Assembly (NCBI GenBank): GCA_001986395.2
Contig: MQVO02000001.1
Span: 1,364,001 to 1,428,000 of the forward strand
Direction: 5' to 3'
From: Irpex lacteus
Taxonomy: Eukaryota > Basidiomycota > Agaricomycetes > Polyporales > Irpicaceae
DNA length: 64,000 bases
The translations under genes and the position numbers were made by a program. Below the pieces are notes generated by a model that saw nothing but the letters and a program-made list of their open reading frames with translations, did no database searches and was not told where the DNA came from. Positions 1-10,421 of the stretch are shown piece after piece; within the stretch, counting starts at the first letter, position 1; every line of letters starts with the position of its first letter.

Positions 1-613
1 CGAGTGTGATGTCCATCCAGATGATGGCGCGTGCACCGGGAAGCTTTTCAGGAGTAGGGAAGTCGTATTCGTCTTCAGAGGTAGGTGTAAAGGTTGATTG
101 TACTAAGGCGTTGAACTCGGGCGAGTCACGCTCAAAAACTTTGCCTATGAATGCAGCACATTTAGTCAGTTCGATCGAACACTCGTTGGGATAATAAAAT
201 GCACCTTTACCGAAAAGCCTCACGATTTGTGGCGGGCCTTCGAATGCCTGAAAGAGAATTGTGATGCGGCCGTTTCCAGGCTCATACAAATGTGAGATAG
301 TCTCGTTGCCTGACAAGCCCAGTCAATTGATCATGGCTGGAAAACGTCTCATGCAAGGAGAACTCACCAGAGCCAGTCATGTCAAGATACCAGCATGCTT
401 TCCGATTAACGAGCTTGAACGACGGCTGGCCCTTAGGTGAGACATTCACATGCCCACCTACGTGACTCAATCTTCAGTTCAAGACACACTCAACTTATTC
501 GGACTATGCCTACCGTTCAAAGGTGCAGTCGCAACATGGAAGATTTTCTGGTCGCGGATCCACTGGACGAGTTTCGGATCGTCAGGGATCTCGTTATAGA
601 AGTCACGTCCCAT
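1..613 (-). CDS. Pyridoxamine 5'-phosphate oxidase-like (FMN-binding split barrel) protein, 3' end beyond window
   Basis: The start is the ATG at 613 (MGRDFYNEIPDDPKLVQWIR). I model exons 613-514, 457-368 and 309-1, with GT...AG introns that keep frame. The protein reads ATAPLN, then GGHVNVSPKG, then WYLDMTGSGNETISHL (across the second splice), then GRITILFQAFEGPPQIVRLFGKG. These are the hallmark strings of the fungal and bacterial PPOX-like split-barrel family that binds FMN or a related flavin. The true substrate of this subfamily is generally unknown, so a vitamin B6 role should not be assumed. The C-terminus, usually about 60-80 more residues, lies left of the window. A TATA-like ATATATA on this strand near 700-711 fits a promoter about 90 bp upstream of the start. 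Confidence 0.88.
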
Positions 614-1137
614 GGTGCACACCAGTCCCGATCGAAACCACCAGCTTCACAGGGCGCAGAGCTGGTGTTTCTCATAGCATGTCCACCGGCTCGAACCCTA
701 TATATAACTGTCTGTCAGTGCGCGTTTGTTGGTATGTATACTGGCCACATGTCGTGTATTCGTGGGCAGATATGACTCCCATCCGCAACAACGTTATACT
801 GCGCCGTCGAGCTAGAACCAAAGATTAGTACAGAATTATAGCAACGTTGCTGATAGAAGCTCAGAGGATCAAGCTTCAAGTATTGTACGAGGCACATACC
901 TCAGGTTTGGCCCTGACTTTTGGGCACGAGAGATTGGGAGTAGATTCATGAGGCTCGCAGGCGACTGAGAGCCTATTGAAACTACATCGAACCTTTCGTA
1001 CCACATTATGAGCAGAATGGTATGAGTCAGTTTTAGTGGTTGGTGCAGATCAAGCACTCATTCCGAAATTGCTCACGGCGCCCATCCACCCCGCGCCATC
1101 AATCCCATCACTTGGTCCGTGCGCAATGGGGGACTCG
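614..1137. other. Intergenic region between PPOX-like gene and U2 snRNA
   Basis: No coding exon is supported here; the open frames lack family resemblance. The region holds the minus-strand promoter of the PPOX-like gene (TATA-like stretch about 700-711). Its right end is the upstream control region of the U2 gene, which is transcribed the other way. Confidence 0.5.
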
Positions 1138-1143
1138 TATAAA
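1138..1143 (+). promoter_or_regulatory. TATA box of U2 snRNA gene
   Basis: TATAAA lies about 28 bp upstream of the inferred U2 5' end at 1166. This is the spacing expected for a polymerase II start in fungal snRNA genes. The match is positional; no other snRNA-specific element was identified. Confidence 0.5.
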
Positions 1144-1165
1144 GTCCGTGCCCCGCCCATCTGGA

Positions 1166-1353
1166 ATCCTTACCACTCTGGCCTTTTGGCTTAGATCAAG
1201 TGTAGTATCTGTTCTTAATAGTTTAACCACTATTATGAGGGCACCGCCCTCATTATTGGTTATCTAATTTTTGCCGCCCTTGTCCTTCGAGCTCTGCTTG
1301 CAACTTGAAGGCGCGATGACCTTGCCACTGCAGTACCGGCTTGTGTCGTCGGG
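1166..1353 (+). ncRNA. U2: U2 spliceosomal snRNA
   Basis: The stretch GGCCTTTTGGCTTAGATCAA followed by GTGTAGTATCTGTTCTTA is the near-invariant 5' region of U2. It includes the branch-point-pairing GTAGTA at about 1202-1207. Downstream all U2 landmarks occur in order: stem-loop IIa (AATAGT...ACTATT, loop TTAACC), a GAGGGC-ACC-GCCCTC hairpin, an Sm site AATTTTTG at about 1266-1273, stem-loop III (CCTTC...GAAGG), and stem-loop IV at about 1315-1350 (GATGAC pairing with GTCGTC, loop ACTGCAGTACC, the U2A'/U2B'' binding loop). U2 base-pairs with the intron branch site in the spliceosome. The 5' end is inferred from alignment of the conserved core and the TATA spacing; the 3' end is good to a few bases. 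Length of about 188 nt matches U2. Confidence 0.95.
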
Positions 1354-1684
1354 GGATCCTTTCTATCTCTTCATCTGTGTGTTTGTACGCTGCTCATTCG
1401 AGCTGTTGTACACACCAGGAGAATGGAATGTGAGAGGTTTAGCAATATCTTGTTTGGATTATTGTGTCTTTGTTAGTTCTAGGTTGTGTGGTAGCTGATG
1501 GCCATGTCTTTGAATCATAGTTTGGAACGCTGAGAATATGTGGTTATCATGTTAGATTGTATGTTCCAAAACCATTGCTCGGTCGGTTGCCCTCAAGTAA
1601 CCAGAATCCATGTCCATTTTATCCATCCAAAAGATCCATGTACGATACATCTTAGCACTACACTGTATTACATTCGCAGCGCGT
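1354..1684. other. Intergenic, between U2 and the 3' end of ALG6
   Basis: About 330 bp with no coding or RNA feature that I can support. It presumably holds the U2 3' processing signal and the ALG6 polyadenylation region. Confidence 0.4.
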
Positions 1685-4385
1685 TCAATGAGAATCCGGT
1701 GCAGGACTCATTGTCCGTAATGATGATGGCCTCCCTTGCGAATACCCCAGACTCCTTGTCTTGAGCGATCTCGCCGCCTGCTTGTCAGACAACGCAGACG
1801 AATACCCGTTGCCATCTGCAATAGGGCTCAATAACGAGACGGTCGTAGGAGCCGCATCGCTTTGTATCCTCGGCCTTGAGAATGACGCAGTTCTCTCGCC
1901 ACCAACCTTCGGCTTCGTTGACACTTGCGAGGAAGAGCTCGAAGCTGGGCCAGGACCGCCGAGTGCCCAGCTTACTTCGATACCGCGCTTGATCGACCAG
2001 AGCCAGGTGAACGCAAAGACTGGTGTGCTGACGAGAACGTTGAGAACGGGGTATAGATCGGGTAACCGAGCGGGTGGTGGGATAAATGCTTCAGCGATGT
2101 GTAGGACGATACTCGCGGCGTAGATGGCCTGGATGTAACGTTAAAAGCCGAGCAGGTGTATGATAGTCAATTCGAGACGACATACCAAAGCTCCGTAGCG
2201 AAGGAGGATGGACGGTGCATGGAGAGGTGAGTAGCCGATCATGCGGTTCCACAGCAGTAGAAGCGCGAAGTACTGTAGACCGACTCCATCTCTCTTCAGT
2301 AGGGGCCACATGCTAGAGAGAGCGTCAATACGGGGCATATTGTCATGACCGCTTTACTGACCTAAACATCGCGACGTTGTTCACAAGGACACCGAGTTGA
2401 AAGGTAAAAGAGTCATTGGTCGCACTCGACAGAAGAAGCGTCAGAGGTAAAAGCGGAACCAGGATCGTCTTCTCGTGGACCTGGAACGAGAACAAGAAGA
2501 ACGACATCGCAGAGCCAAGTAAAGCGTAGGGAAGCAGAGGAAGGATCGGCGAAGGCGAGCTTTTGTCTCCGCCACCTGACGTGGCTCTTCTGAGCTTGAA
2601 GCCGTTGTAAAGTAGGCCAATGACACTCGGTGCGAATCCGAGAGCCGTGAGCGCAGTGGAAAACTTCACCAGCACTTCGCGAGAGAACCAGGACCTCCAT
2701 TTGAACACGACGTTAGAGGCGCACCAGAAGTTCGCGACCTTATCCTCGAATAGACCTCGGGAGAATGGAAATATCCTAGAGATGGGGTCCAGAATGGCTG
2801 ACAGCGGAGCGAGGGGGGGCAGCCAGGGTAAGAACAGAAGGACGAACGACGCCACTGTGACAACTCCAAGCCGTACGAATAGACGGGTTCTGCACATTCC
2901 TATCATATGAGTAAAGTATCCTCGAGCGGGTCATGGGCACTTACCCGTCCTTAGGCCCGAGGTAGATACACTTCGCGAGCAAGTATGAGCCGATGGCGGG
3001 CGCGTAGTACAGAGCCATTTGCTTAAAGCCAAGACTCTGCACAAAGAAAAACGCTCCTAGGGTATCCTTTCCGGCACCGAAGCACCCCAATGCTAGCAGG
3101 GTGAAGCCTGCAATAAAGTTCAGTCGTAGATCGTCGTTAAAATAGAAGAGAGCCCGCACCAAGCATGACTGAGTTGTACTGAAAATGGCCGAAATCGACT
3201 ACGAGTAACGAGGGTTGTAGTAGCAATGTTAAGAGCGCAACATGCTACACGGATATCAGCATTATCCTGCAAGCTGTGAGACTGAACATACTTGCGTCCG
3301 CGACGATCTATTGCCTTGCCAAGTGCGCGTAAAGTATACAACAGCCGGAACGTAGACAAGGGCATCCAATACGAGCACTGTGGCTCGCATGTACACTTTA
3401 CTCCCCTCACTCTCATATCCACGAGAGTTGAAGAGAGCGAACCAGTCGGGGTTTATCCATGAGCCTCTAACGCCGCATGAGTATAGCTATGTGGTTGAGT
3501 AACAAAGGGTCTCACATTATTCCGCAAATGCAAGAGACGTACGCCGTCAGCGGAGGGTAGTCAAGGCCCCAGTATTGTAAGTCGTAAGTGTACCATTGGC
3601 GAAAAGGGAGATGGATGGTGAGCTCCAGCCAATGACGCTGTGCTTCATAGTCGCCAAACATCGGAGGTGTGGCTTGACCTGAGCACGACCTTATGAGCCC
3701 TCCAAGTTGGAATGGTAGATATAAGCATACTCACCTGAATATGAGCCGAGTCCAATACACCACTTGACTAGTGCAGACAGCAATATCGTAATAACCACAA
3801 CCCAGTCCTTGAGTCCTTGCTTGTGCATCCATCGTACCCAACCCCTCGCTGGACTGTTATGAACATCATTTCTCTCTCCATTGGATGGAACTCCTTGTTG
3901 TATGGTCGGTAGTGGAGGCTTCCATCTCTCCTTATCCGCCTCCAGTAAGGAAGTAATACTTTGGGTATGTTTTCTCCGCGTACGTGTAGGTGAAGTTGAC
4001 GCAAAAGATAGTGGGGAGATAGCTCTGGAGTTGACTGATACGGGAGATAGTGGTGGGGAGCCTAGCCAATGTTGGCTCTCGGAGCGTTGCAAATCAACGT
4101 GCCTGCGGGGTATAGGTGATACAATATCCGAATAGTCTGTATCCGAGCTGGAGGCGAGTTAGTTGGGATACGACCGTCAACTTTATCAAAGTGAGCTCAC
4201 GTATTACTTCGAAACTCGAGCGATGAGGACTTTCTGAGGATGGGTGAAAGTCCAGGACGTTGTGCATGTTCTGCGTAACGCGTGTTATGGTCCTGGCCCG
4301 GGAACGGTATGTATGTCTTTGAACTTCGCCGCCGCGACTGAGACGAGGAACTTTCCACCGAGGATTGTCGTTGTATGTCAGACAT
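1685..4385 (-). CDS. ALG6: Dolichyl-P-Glc:Man9GlcNAc2-PP-dolichol alpha-1,3-glucosyltransferase (ALG6)
   Basis: ER membrane enzyme that adds the first glucose to the lipid-linked oligosaccharide used in N-glycosylation. Nine exons on the minus strand: 4385-4201, 4147-3735, 3678-3516, 3466-3292, 3244-3160, 3107-2945, 2889-2362, 2312-2186 and 2128-1685, together about 760 codons in one frame. Diagnostic strings are [57 protein letters not shown] and [17 protein letters not shown]. The [13 protein letters not shown] form distinguishes ALG6 from ALG8. Several hydrophobic segments span the middle and C-terminus. The protein is longer than the usual 500-600 residues because of a Ser-rich N-terminal tail of about 150 residues before the first membrane segment (about [15 protein letters not shown]) and a Ser-rich C-terminal tail. 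It shares a promoter of about 240 bp with the divergent PSMD9 gene. Confidence 0.95.
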
Positions 4386-4625
4386 AGCTGCAAGAGACTG
4401 CAACTCGAGGCAGTAAGACAGGCAGCACTGGCACAACAAGAGACGTGGTCGACGCGAGGAACAGTGAGCGCGACCGCAAGTCACAGCGTCAAACATATAT
4501 TTCCGAATTATTTATTGCATTACGTTGATTGGCTTACTTGACGAGAACGCGTACCACTACCACCCTAGGCTCACACTTGCATTCAACTATCACTTAGACT
4601 GTGACTTCACCTTTCACTGCACTTC
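4386..4625. promoter_or_regulatory. Bidirectional promoter ALG6 / PSMD9
   Basis: The only sequence between two divergent conserved starts (240 bp), so it must carry both promoters. I see no clear TATA box. Confidence 0.45.
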
Positions 4626-5415
4626 ATGGGTATGACGCTAGAACCTAAAGAAACTGCGGCCGACCAAGTTCGCGTCCTGATGTCGCAGAAAGACGGCATC
4701 GAGCAGGCAATCAAGAACCAGTTCGAGATCCTCAAGTCCAACAACTGCACCATGCAAACACCTCTTGTCGACGCAGAAGGATTTCCGCGGGCAGATATAG
4801 ACATATGGGAAGTCCGACACGCGCGAGTGAAGATCATTGAACTACGGAACGACCTGAAAGCAGTCATGGACTCAATATACAAAGGACTGCAGGGTGTATA
4901 TGACCCGACACTGGTGTTGAATCGACCGGAAGAGGAAGCCTCTAGTTCAGCTCCTCAGGGCCTTGATCCTTTCGCGAAAGTGGACGGAGTCGCGCCTGGT
5001 AGTCCGGCAGCATCTGCTGTAAGTCCCTTACACAATATGCTGCGAGAGAGTTGTACTAAGTTCTGACACAGGGGTTACTAAGAGAGGACTTAATTTTGTC
5101 CTTCGGGTCTTTGACCAAGTCTTCTTTCTCAACAAATGCCCTGACACCGCTTGCTACACTCGTGGCTGCCAACGAGAATGTACGTATGCTCACGGTCTCC
5201 CATTGATTTGAACTAACCCTAGATCGCCAAAGCGTGAGCTGCTAGTCCGCGTCCTCCGTCCTGGGGATCAGGTAGTAACGCTCAACTTTACACCACGGAA
5301 GGGTTGGGGAGGTCGAGGTCTTCTGGGGTGAGTTCAATGTACGTTTTAAGTCTTCAGCTTAAATTACTCAATTTGTCCCCGTTGCAGTTGCCATATCGTT
5401 CCTTTCAAGCCCTAA
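4626..5415 (+). CDS. PSMD9: 26S proteasome regulatory-particle assembly chaperone, PSMD9/Nas2 family
   Basis: Assembly chaperone that holds the ATPase base of the 19S particle through a PDZ domain. Exons 4626-5018, 5072-5179, 5233-5327 and 5388-5415 give about 207 residues, normal for the family. The N-terminal part shows the Nas2 pattern (LMSQKDGIEQAIKNQFEIL, NCTMQTPLVDAEGFPRADID, VRHARVKIIELRNDLKAVMD). The PDZ part reads GLLREDLILSFGSLT, then VAANEN-RELLVRVLR, then LNFTPRKGWGGRGLLGCHIV, the conserved C-terminal signature. The third exon must start at 5233, after CCAAAG; the nearer AG at 5221-5222 breaks the frame and lies too close to the CTAAC branch site. A second in-frame Met follows two codons after the first. 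Confidence 0.93.
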
Positions 5416-5854
5416 TATTGTACTACCAGAGTCAGAGCACTATTGGGCTATATGGAATTTGCTTTGCTGATGTAAACTTCCCTGTATTTGTATCCAGACC
5501 TTTGTATTGCTGATCATGTTGTTGTCGATATATCTCAGTCTCATGATGTAAGTTACCGATTCTCGTCTTCACCGTGAGCACTCCGAGCTTTCAAGCCGTG
5601 AGGAATGAAGATGCCTGTAAACGACATAAATACTACAAACAATCTAATCTCCTGCGCATCCTGTGCACGAGTCCCATCTTCCTCGGGGACGTCTCTCTCA
5701 CCAGACACCAGGCTGATCAAAGGTGAAGCGATTAGATAACTACGTGGAAATCGACGCCACAAAGATGTGCGCTAATCATATTCGACTGGTTCGCGCCACT
5801 TTCGCCTGCAACTTGAACTCGAACCAGCACCGCGAACCGAATTCGGCTAACAGG
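5416..5854. other. Intergenic between PSMD9 and cyclin gene
   Basis: Same-strand spacer with the promoter and 5' leader of the cyclin gene. An upstream in-frame Met at 5723 exists and could extend the cyclin by 44 residues. Nothing else is supported. Confidence 0.35.
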
Positions 5855-7346
5855 ATGGAGATGAACATGCATCACTCGATGGGCATGAGGGACTCACCGT
5901 CACAAGCACCCATGCCTGCCTCATTTGCAAAATACCACTGGCCGTATTTTACGCCGGAAATGGTTGAACGCATGTCCGAAAGGCAAAGAGGGAAGCTGTC
6001 CATAACACAAGAGGAGAAACAGCGCCAACAAGCATGTGGTTTCATCGAGGCCATTGGATCTAAAACAGGATTGTAAGTAGTGCAATGAGCTATACTGTTG
6101 TATGCTATCTGACACGTATGCTAGTCCCAGGAAAACAATTGCTACAGCGCAGAATTTATACCACCGCTTTCATCTGTTCTTTTCGCGAAAGGACTTCAGC
6201 TATATCGTAAGCCATACCGATATTCTTTATATGTTTTGATTCACATGTAAGTGCGCGTTGAAGGATGTTTCTCTAGCTGCACTATATGTCTCCACGAAGA
6301 TGCACGATACCTTGAAGAAGCCGCGAGAAATCTTAATGGTTTCTTATGCCGTACGCTTCCCCGAATTGGCGGCCAAGTCGAGATCTGTCGCCGGTGAAGT
6401 GGACATGGACCCAGCAGTAGGTTGTTTGCCTGTTATGTGCCGTGTGTGGTAAACTGACAGAGCTGTGATGTAGACCGTTGAACACGATCGGCAACGCCTT
6501 CTCGCGGTGGAACGTCTCATGCTGGAGACCATATGCTTCAACTTCACTTCGCGAATGCCTTTTCCATACGTCATCAAGATATGCAGGGGCCTCAAAGGTA
6601 TGAGTGAACCTGTAGTATCACGTATCTGTTCATTTACTCACAAACGCATAGTATCGAAACAAATGTCAAAACTATCGTGGCGGCTTGCCATTGACAGCTT
6701 CCGCACTCAAGTGAACCTGATGTTCCCGCCCCACGTGGTAGCACTAGCGTGTATATATCTAGCGGCTCTCCTCATCTCTTTTGAGCAAGATATGTCGGAA
6801 GTTGCTGTCGAAGCTAATTGCCGCAACGCACAGGAGATTATCATGCTCTTTTGCGCGCGCGGAGAGTGGGAACGGCACTACAAAGCACATTTGGAAGATC
6901 TTCACGGTATGGCATACTCGACAACTCGCCCTGTAGTGAATGCTCAACATAAATTTTACACAGAGATCGCTCATTTCATTATCGACCTCCTCACGCAAGG
7001 CGCACAAAACCCTCAAGCGACAACATCGCCAAGCACGCCGGCATCGCCACACCCTACCCGTAATCCACACTCTAACACAAATACTGCAACCCTTGCACCA
7101 ATACCCTACAAGCCCGATCAACTAATGAGGCTCAAGATAGCCATGCGAGAAACTGAACCTCCACCACGCGCACGAGAATACCCAGGGTGGGATGAATACG
7201 AGGCGGACATGGAGGCCTCGATCCTCGGGAGGAACGAAGGGACGGTCAGGTTTTTGTTCGCTCCTCCACATTCAGGGAATTATGAGAACGAGCCTGTTGA
7301 GTTCCAACGCGGCGGACGGTATGGTGGGGAGCCTATGCAATACTGA
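5855..7346 (+). CDS. Transcription-type cyclin (cyclin K/T/Ctk2-like)
   Basis: Likely regulatory subunit of an RNA polymerase II CTD kinase. Exons 5855-6072, 6125-6206, 6252-6416, 6474-6597 and 6652-7346 give about 427 residues. The N-terminal third starts FAKYHWPYFTPEMVERMS, then KQRQQACGFIEAIGSKTG and TIATAQNLYHRFHLFFSRKDF, the helix 1-3 pattern of cyclin boxes of the K/T/L/Ctk2 group. CALKDVSLAALYVSTKMHDT and the second repeat VNLMFPPHVVALACIYLAAL follow. The C-terminus is Pro/Thr-rich and unstructured. Ctk2, cyclin K and cyclin T cannot be separated by eye. The start is uncertain: the Met at 5723 is in frame, but its extra residues do not look conserved. Confidence 0.85.
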
Positions 7347-7458
7347 TTTGTTTCGTTGTCATTTACATATACATGACCGGGAAATTGATACAGGGATGTG
7401 GCGTGATTCCTTGATTGCCCTAGTGGCTATACCTAGATATACATGTATGTTGCCTGCG

Positions 7459-9606
7459 CTATACCTTGGGTTCGTGTGAGTTTGTGGTTTGGGTGGGCTC
7501 AGCTGCCGCACTGCGTTTCCGCTGATACTTGCTGTACGCGTATTTTAGACCGTAGGAGGAGGCAACGACGACGACGAAGGCGCCGACGATGGCTGCACCA
7601 ATATACCCAGACAAGTCGTTCGCCTGTACCCATGATTGTCAGTCAAACTATCGACATCGGACATGTGGGAGACACAGGCACAGCAGGAAGCACTCACCCT
7701 GCCCCACCCACGCCACCAACTCCCAGCCAGCCCTCCTCCATCCGGAGCATTGGCCGCATTTTGACATGGAGTGCAGTTATCCCCGATGAGACCCATAATT
7801 TCGATCAGTGAAATTCTGGCAATTGGCAAAAGTGAACAAAGAGGTAGATTAGGCGAGTCGTTAAGCCAATAGGAGCTATGAAGAACGTACGTGAAGGCCA
7901 CTAGAATGCTCATGAGTGTGAGCAAGATGCTGAGGGAAGACATTGCGTTCCTTTTTACGCGTAGAAGCCGCGCACGTTCTGAGTCGGCACCATCCGCAGC
8001 TAGTTCCACCTCCTCGATATTGCCAATTTTTTCACTCTTGTTATCCGTACCTGGAGAGGGCGATATACCTTCATCGATGACCGCCGGGGAGAGTACTTCT
8101 TGGTCTCCAAGCTGAGACGATTTACTTGGTGTTTTGGAGGATACCCTCCCGAGGGTGGGGTCTGAATAGAGTTTGGAATCGAGAGTGTCATGAGATACAC
8201 GTTTCTCGAAGAGCGCGAAAGAACGGTCGGGAAATCCGGCATAGGAGTATAGCATAATAATTGAGTCTACCGAGTCGATGAGAGTCATGCCGGCGGTGAA
8301 CAGGAACTGCACAATGATGTGATGAGGGATTTTCCACAACAGAGAGATGTGTGATTATGTACCGGGAGTATGACAATATACGATGCAGGAATACCATTTC
8401 CGCCTGAGTTCTTCTTGGCAATCGCCGACGTGGCCAAAAGAGCGATGCTGGACGCGGTGTCGAAGCCTAACAGTGGAAAGTTAGAGCTTGCAAAACAAAG
8501 AAGTTAAAGATGGCGTGCGTAAGCTCACCGAAGCCGAAGAGAACCCCGACCGGGTACATCTTCCAAGGCCTGTTGACAAAAGTAACTATAGGGCCGATAA
8601 TTCGCATGGTCAACGTATTCCCGCGGCTTTCTTCTGCGTCCAGCTCTAGCTCAAAGTGCGAGGTGTCTTCACCGTTAGCAGTGCGCCTTTCGAGCTCCCG
8701 CTTAATCTTCACCAACAGCTGTGAGATAGAGAAAGATAGTGCAGATTGTGATCTTCGCACACACCTTACGACGCCTTCTAAGAACCTTGTAGAGAATGAT
8801 GCTGTTGGCGAGGCCGATGATGAATAGGAAGCTTCCACTGACCGCGGTACCTAACGGTGATGCAAATATCTCGGCATTTTAGCACACTAGAAGCCGATGA
8901 ATTGTCTCGACTCACCCACGATACCGCCGATGCTACCCACACCATCAATATGCTCGTATACGCTGGTACTGATTGCTATGGCAATGTTCTGTACGAAGGA
9001 CGGAGTTCAGATTTTTTGCGAGTAGGGACCACTAGAAACTTACCACCGCAATCACGATAGAGCTGTGACCGAGAGAGAAGAAAAGGCCACAAGTGACTGG
9101 TAGCTGCCCCAGTCCTATCAAGCTGCGAGTAGCATTATCGATTGCGCTACAATGACAATCAGCACATTTTGATACCTACAATCGTGTTTCCAGATGAGTG
9201 GTGTTCTTATGAGATATTGCAGAATGCACTGACTGGTTAATTAAGACGATAGCTACACGACCTTATGTGATCAGCATCAAGGGCTGTCAAATTGTGAGAA
9301 CGTCTGTGTTGTATGGAGAAAAGCTGTAAACCCACCGTGTCGCAAGCCGATGGTCTAGTGCAGTCAAGTTCTTGAGCGGAGTTGCGTCGACGCGAAATCT
9401 GATCAACGACTCACCCATGCTAATAACGCTAAGCTTAAGATTGGTCGTGTAGCTTCGTTTCTTCCGAACAGAATACCAGCAACGATCCAGCATACCGCGT
9501 TGACCAGGAGTTCAGTACCCAGCAGTAGCACAGAACGTCCAAAGAGCGTCAGACGCGGTAAGCGATTGTACATCTCTCCCAGTTGACGCTTGCCACCGAA
9601 GGTCAT
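7459..9606 (-). CDS. NiCoT-family nickel/cobalt transporter
   Basis: Plasma-membrane transporter for Ni2+ (and often Co2+), which feeds urease and similar enzymes. The start at 9606 (MTFGGKRQLG) is preceded by a TATA-like TTTATATA on this strand near 9664-9671. Eleven exons are inferred. The NiCoT signature motifs appear in order: RHALDADHISAIDNATR (helix II, HX4DH, spanning two tiny exons near 9340 and 9280), CGLFFSLGHSSIVIAV, LFGFGFDTASSIALLA, and FLFTAGMTLIDSVDSIIML. A long hydrophilic Ser/Glu-rich loop follows before the last membrane segments, which end in AAIVGAFVVVVASSYGL. The stop is at 7459-7461. The 3' end faces the cyclin gene across about 110 bp. Metal preference cannot be told from sequence. 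Confidence 0.93.
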
Positions 9607-10421
9607 GGTGGGACCTCAGGATACGTCCTGGTCACTCAAACAGCCCTCGCAGCGACCTGGCGGTATATAAAGGGCAAGGAGGAGTCTTGTGATCGATGAA
9701 CCTACTCTCGGTCCCTGAGCGGGAACCTTCCTACGAGAGTACACCACAGAGGGGCAATAGAGATAACAGACTAGTCAAATTTTCTGCATGCAGTCGATAA
9801 GATAACGCCTGCAATTATTCCTCGTTTTTAAGCCCCAAACGCTCACCGCTGTGGTCCTCACTGCAACTTCATTGGCATGCCAAGAAATCTTGCATACTTG
9901 CATAGAACGATAGCCAATCCCGGAGCTGGATTTGCCTGCGATACGAGCCATACATAAACTAAATCTTCTAGAATTCCTCTGTTCATGTAACGCAATGTTG
10001 AATGACCACGTTTAATTTCACGTTGTAGAGGGCCATGATAACTTCGTTACTGCCGCCGGATACGAGAAGGTCGCCGTCGAAGAAAGAGTTTTATGTTGTG
10101 GTGACAACCTTGAGTGTGACAAGGTTACGCAGTTACGGGGTCACAGTGACGCGCTGTGTATCCCTGTCACGCGGCTAGTTTAAACCTGGACTCCGACCTT
10201 GAAACGAAACTCTTCATGACATTCTGACGACCACAGTATCCCTAGAGTTACCTTTTATCGATTTCTGCACGCATATAATCACTATACCCAGCCTCGCGAT
10301 ACCCCCTTTCTCCTCACAGCTCAGCTCTCCTGTACTCGCTTTCTTTCCTGGAACACTCTTGGTCCCGCCTCTGCTCTCAACACGCCCTCGACGTCCTCAA
10401 TACCGACACCGCAAATGAATC
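9607..10421. promoter_or_regulatory. Divergent intergenic region NiCoT / RasGEF
   Basis: About 815 bp between divergent starts. It contains the TATA-like site of the transporter near 9664. The stretch just left of 10422 is pyrimidine-rich (CCCTTTCTCC..., about 10300-10400), a common 5' leader character in basidiomycetes. No coding exon is seen. Confidence 0.4.

Noticed and set aside
5180..5235. Apparent frame break in PSMD9
   Set aside because: Resolved by using a later AG (exon starts at 5233), which restores the PDZ domain.
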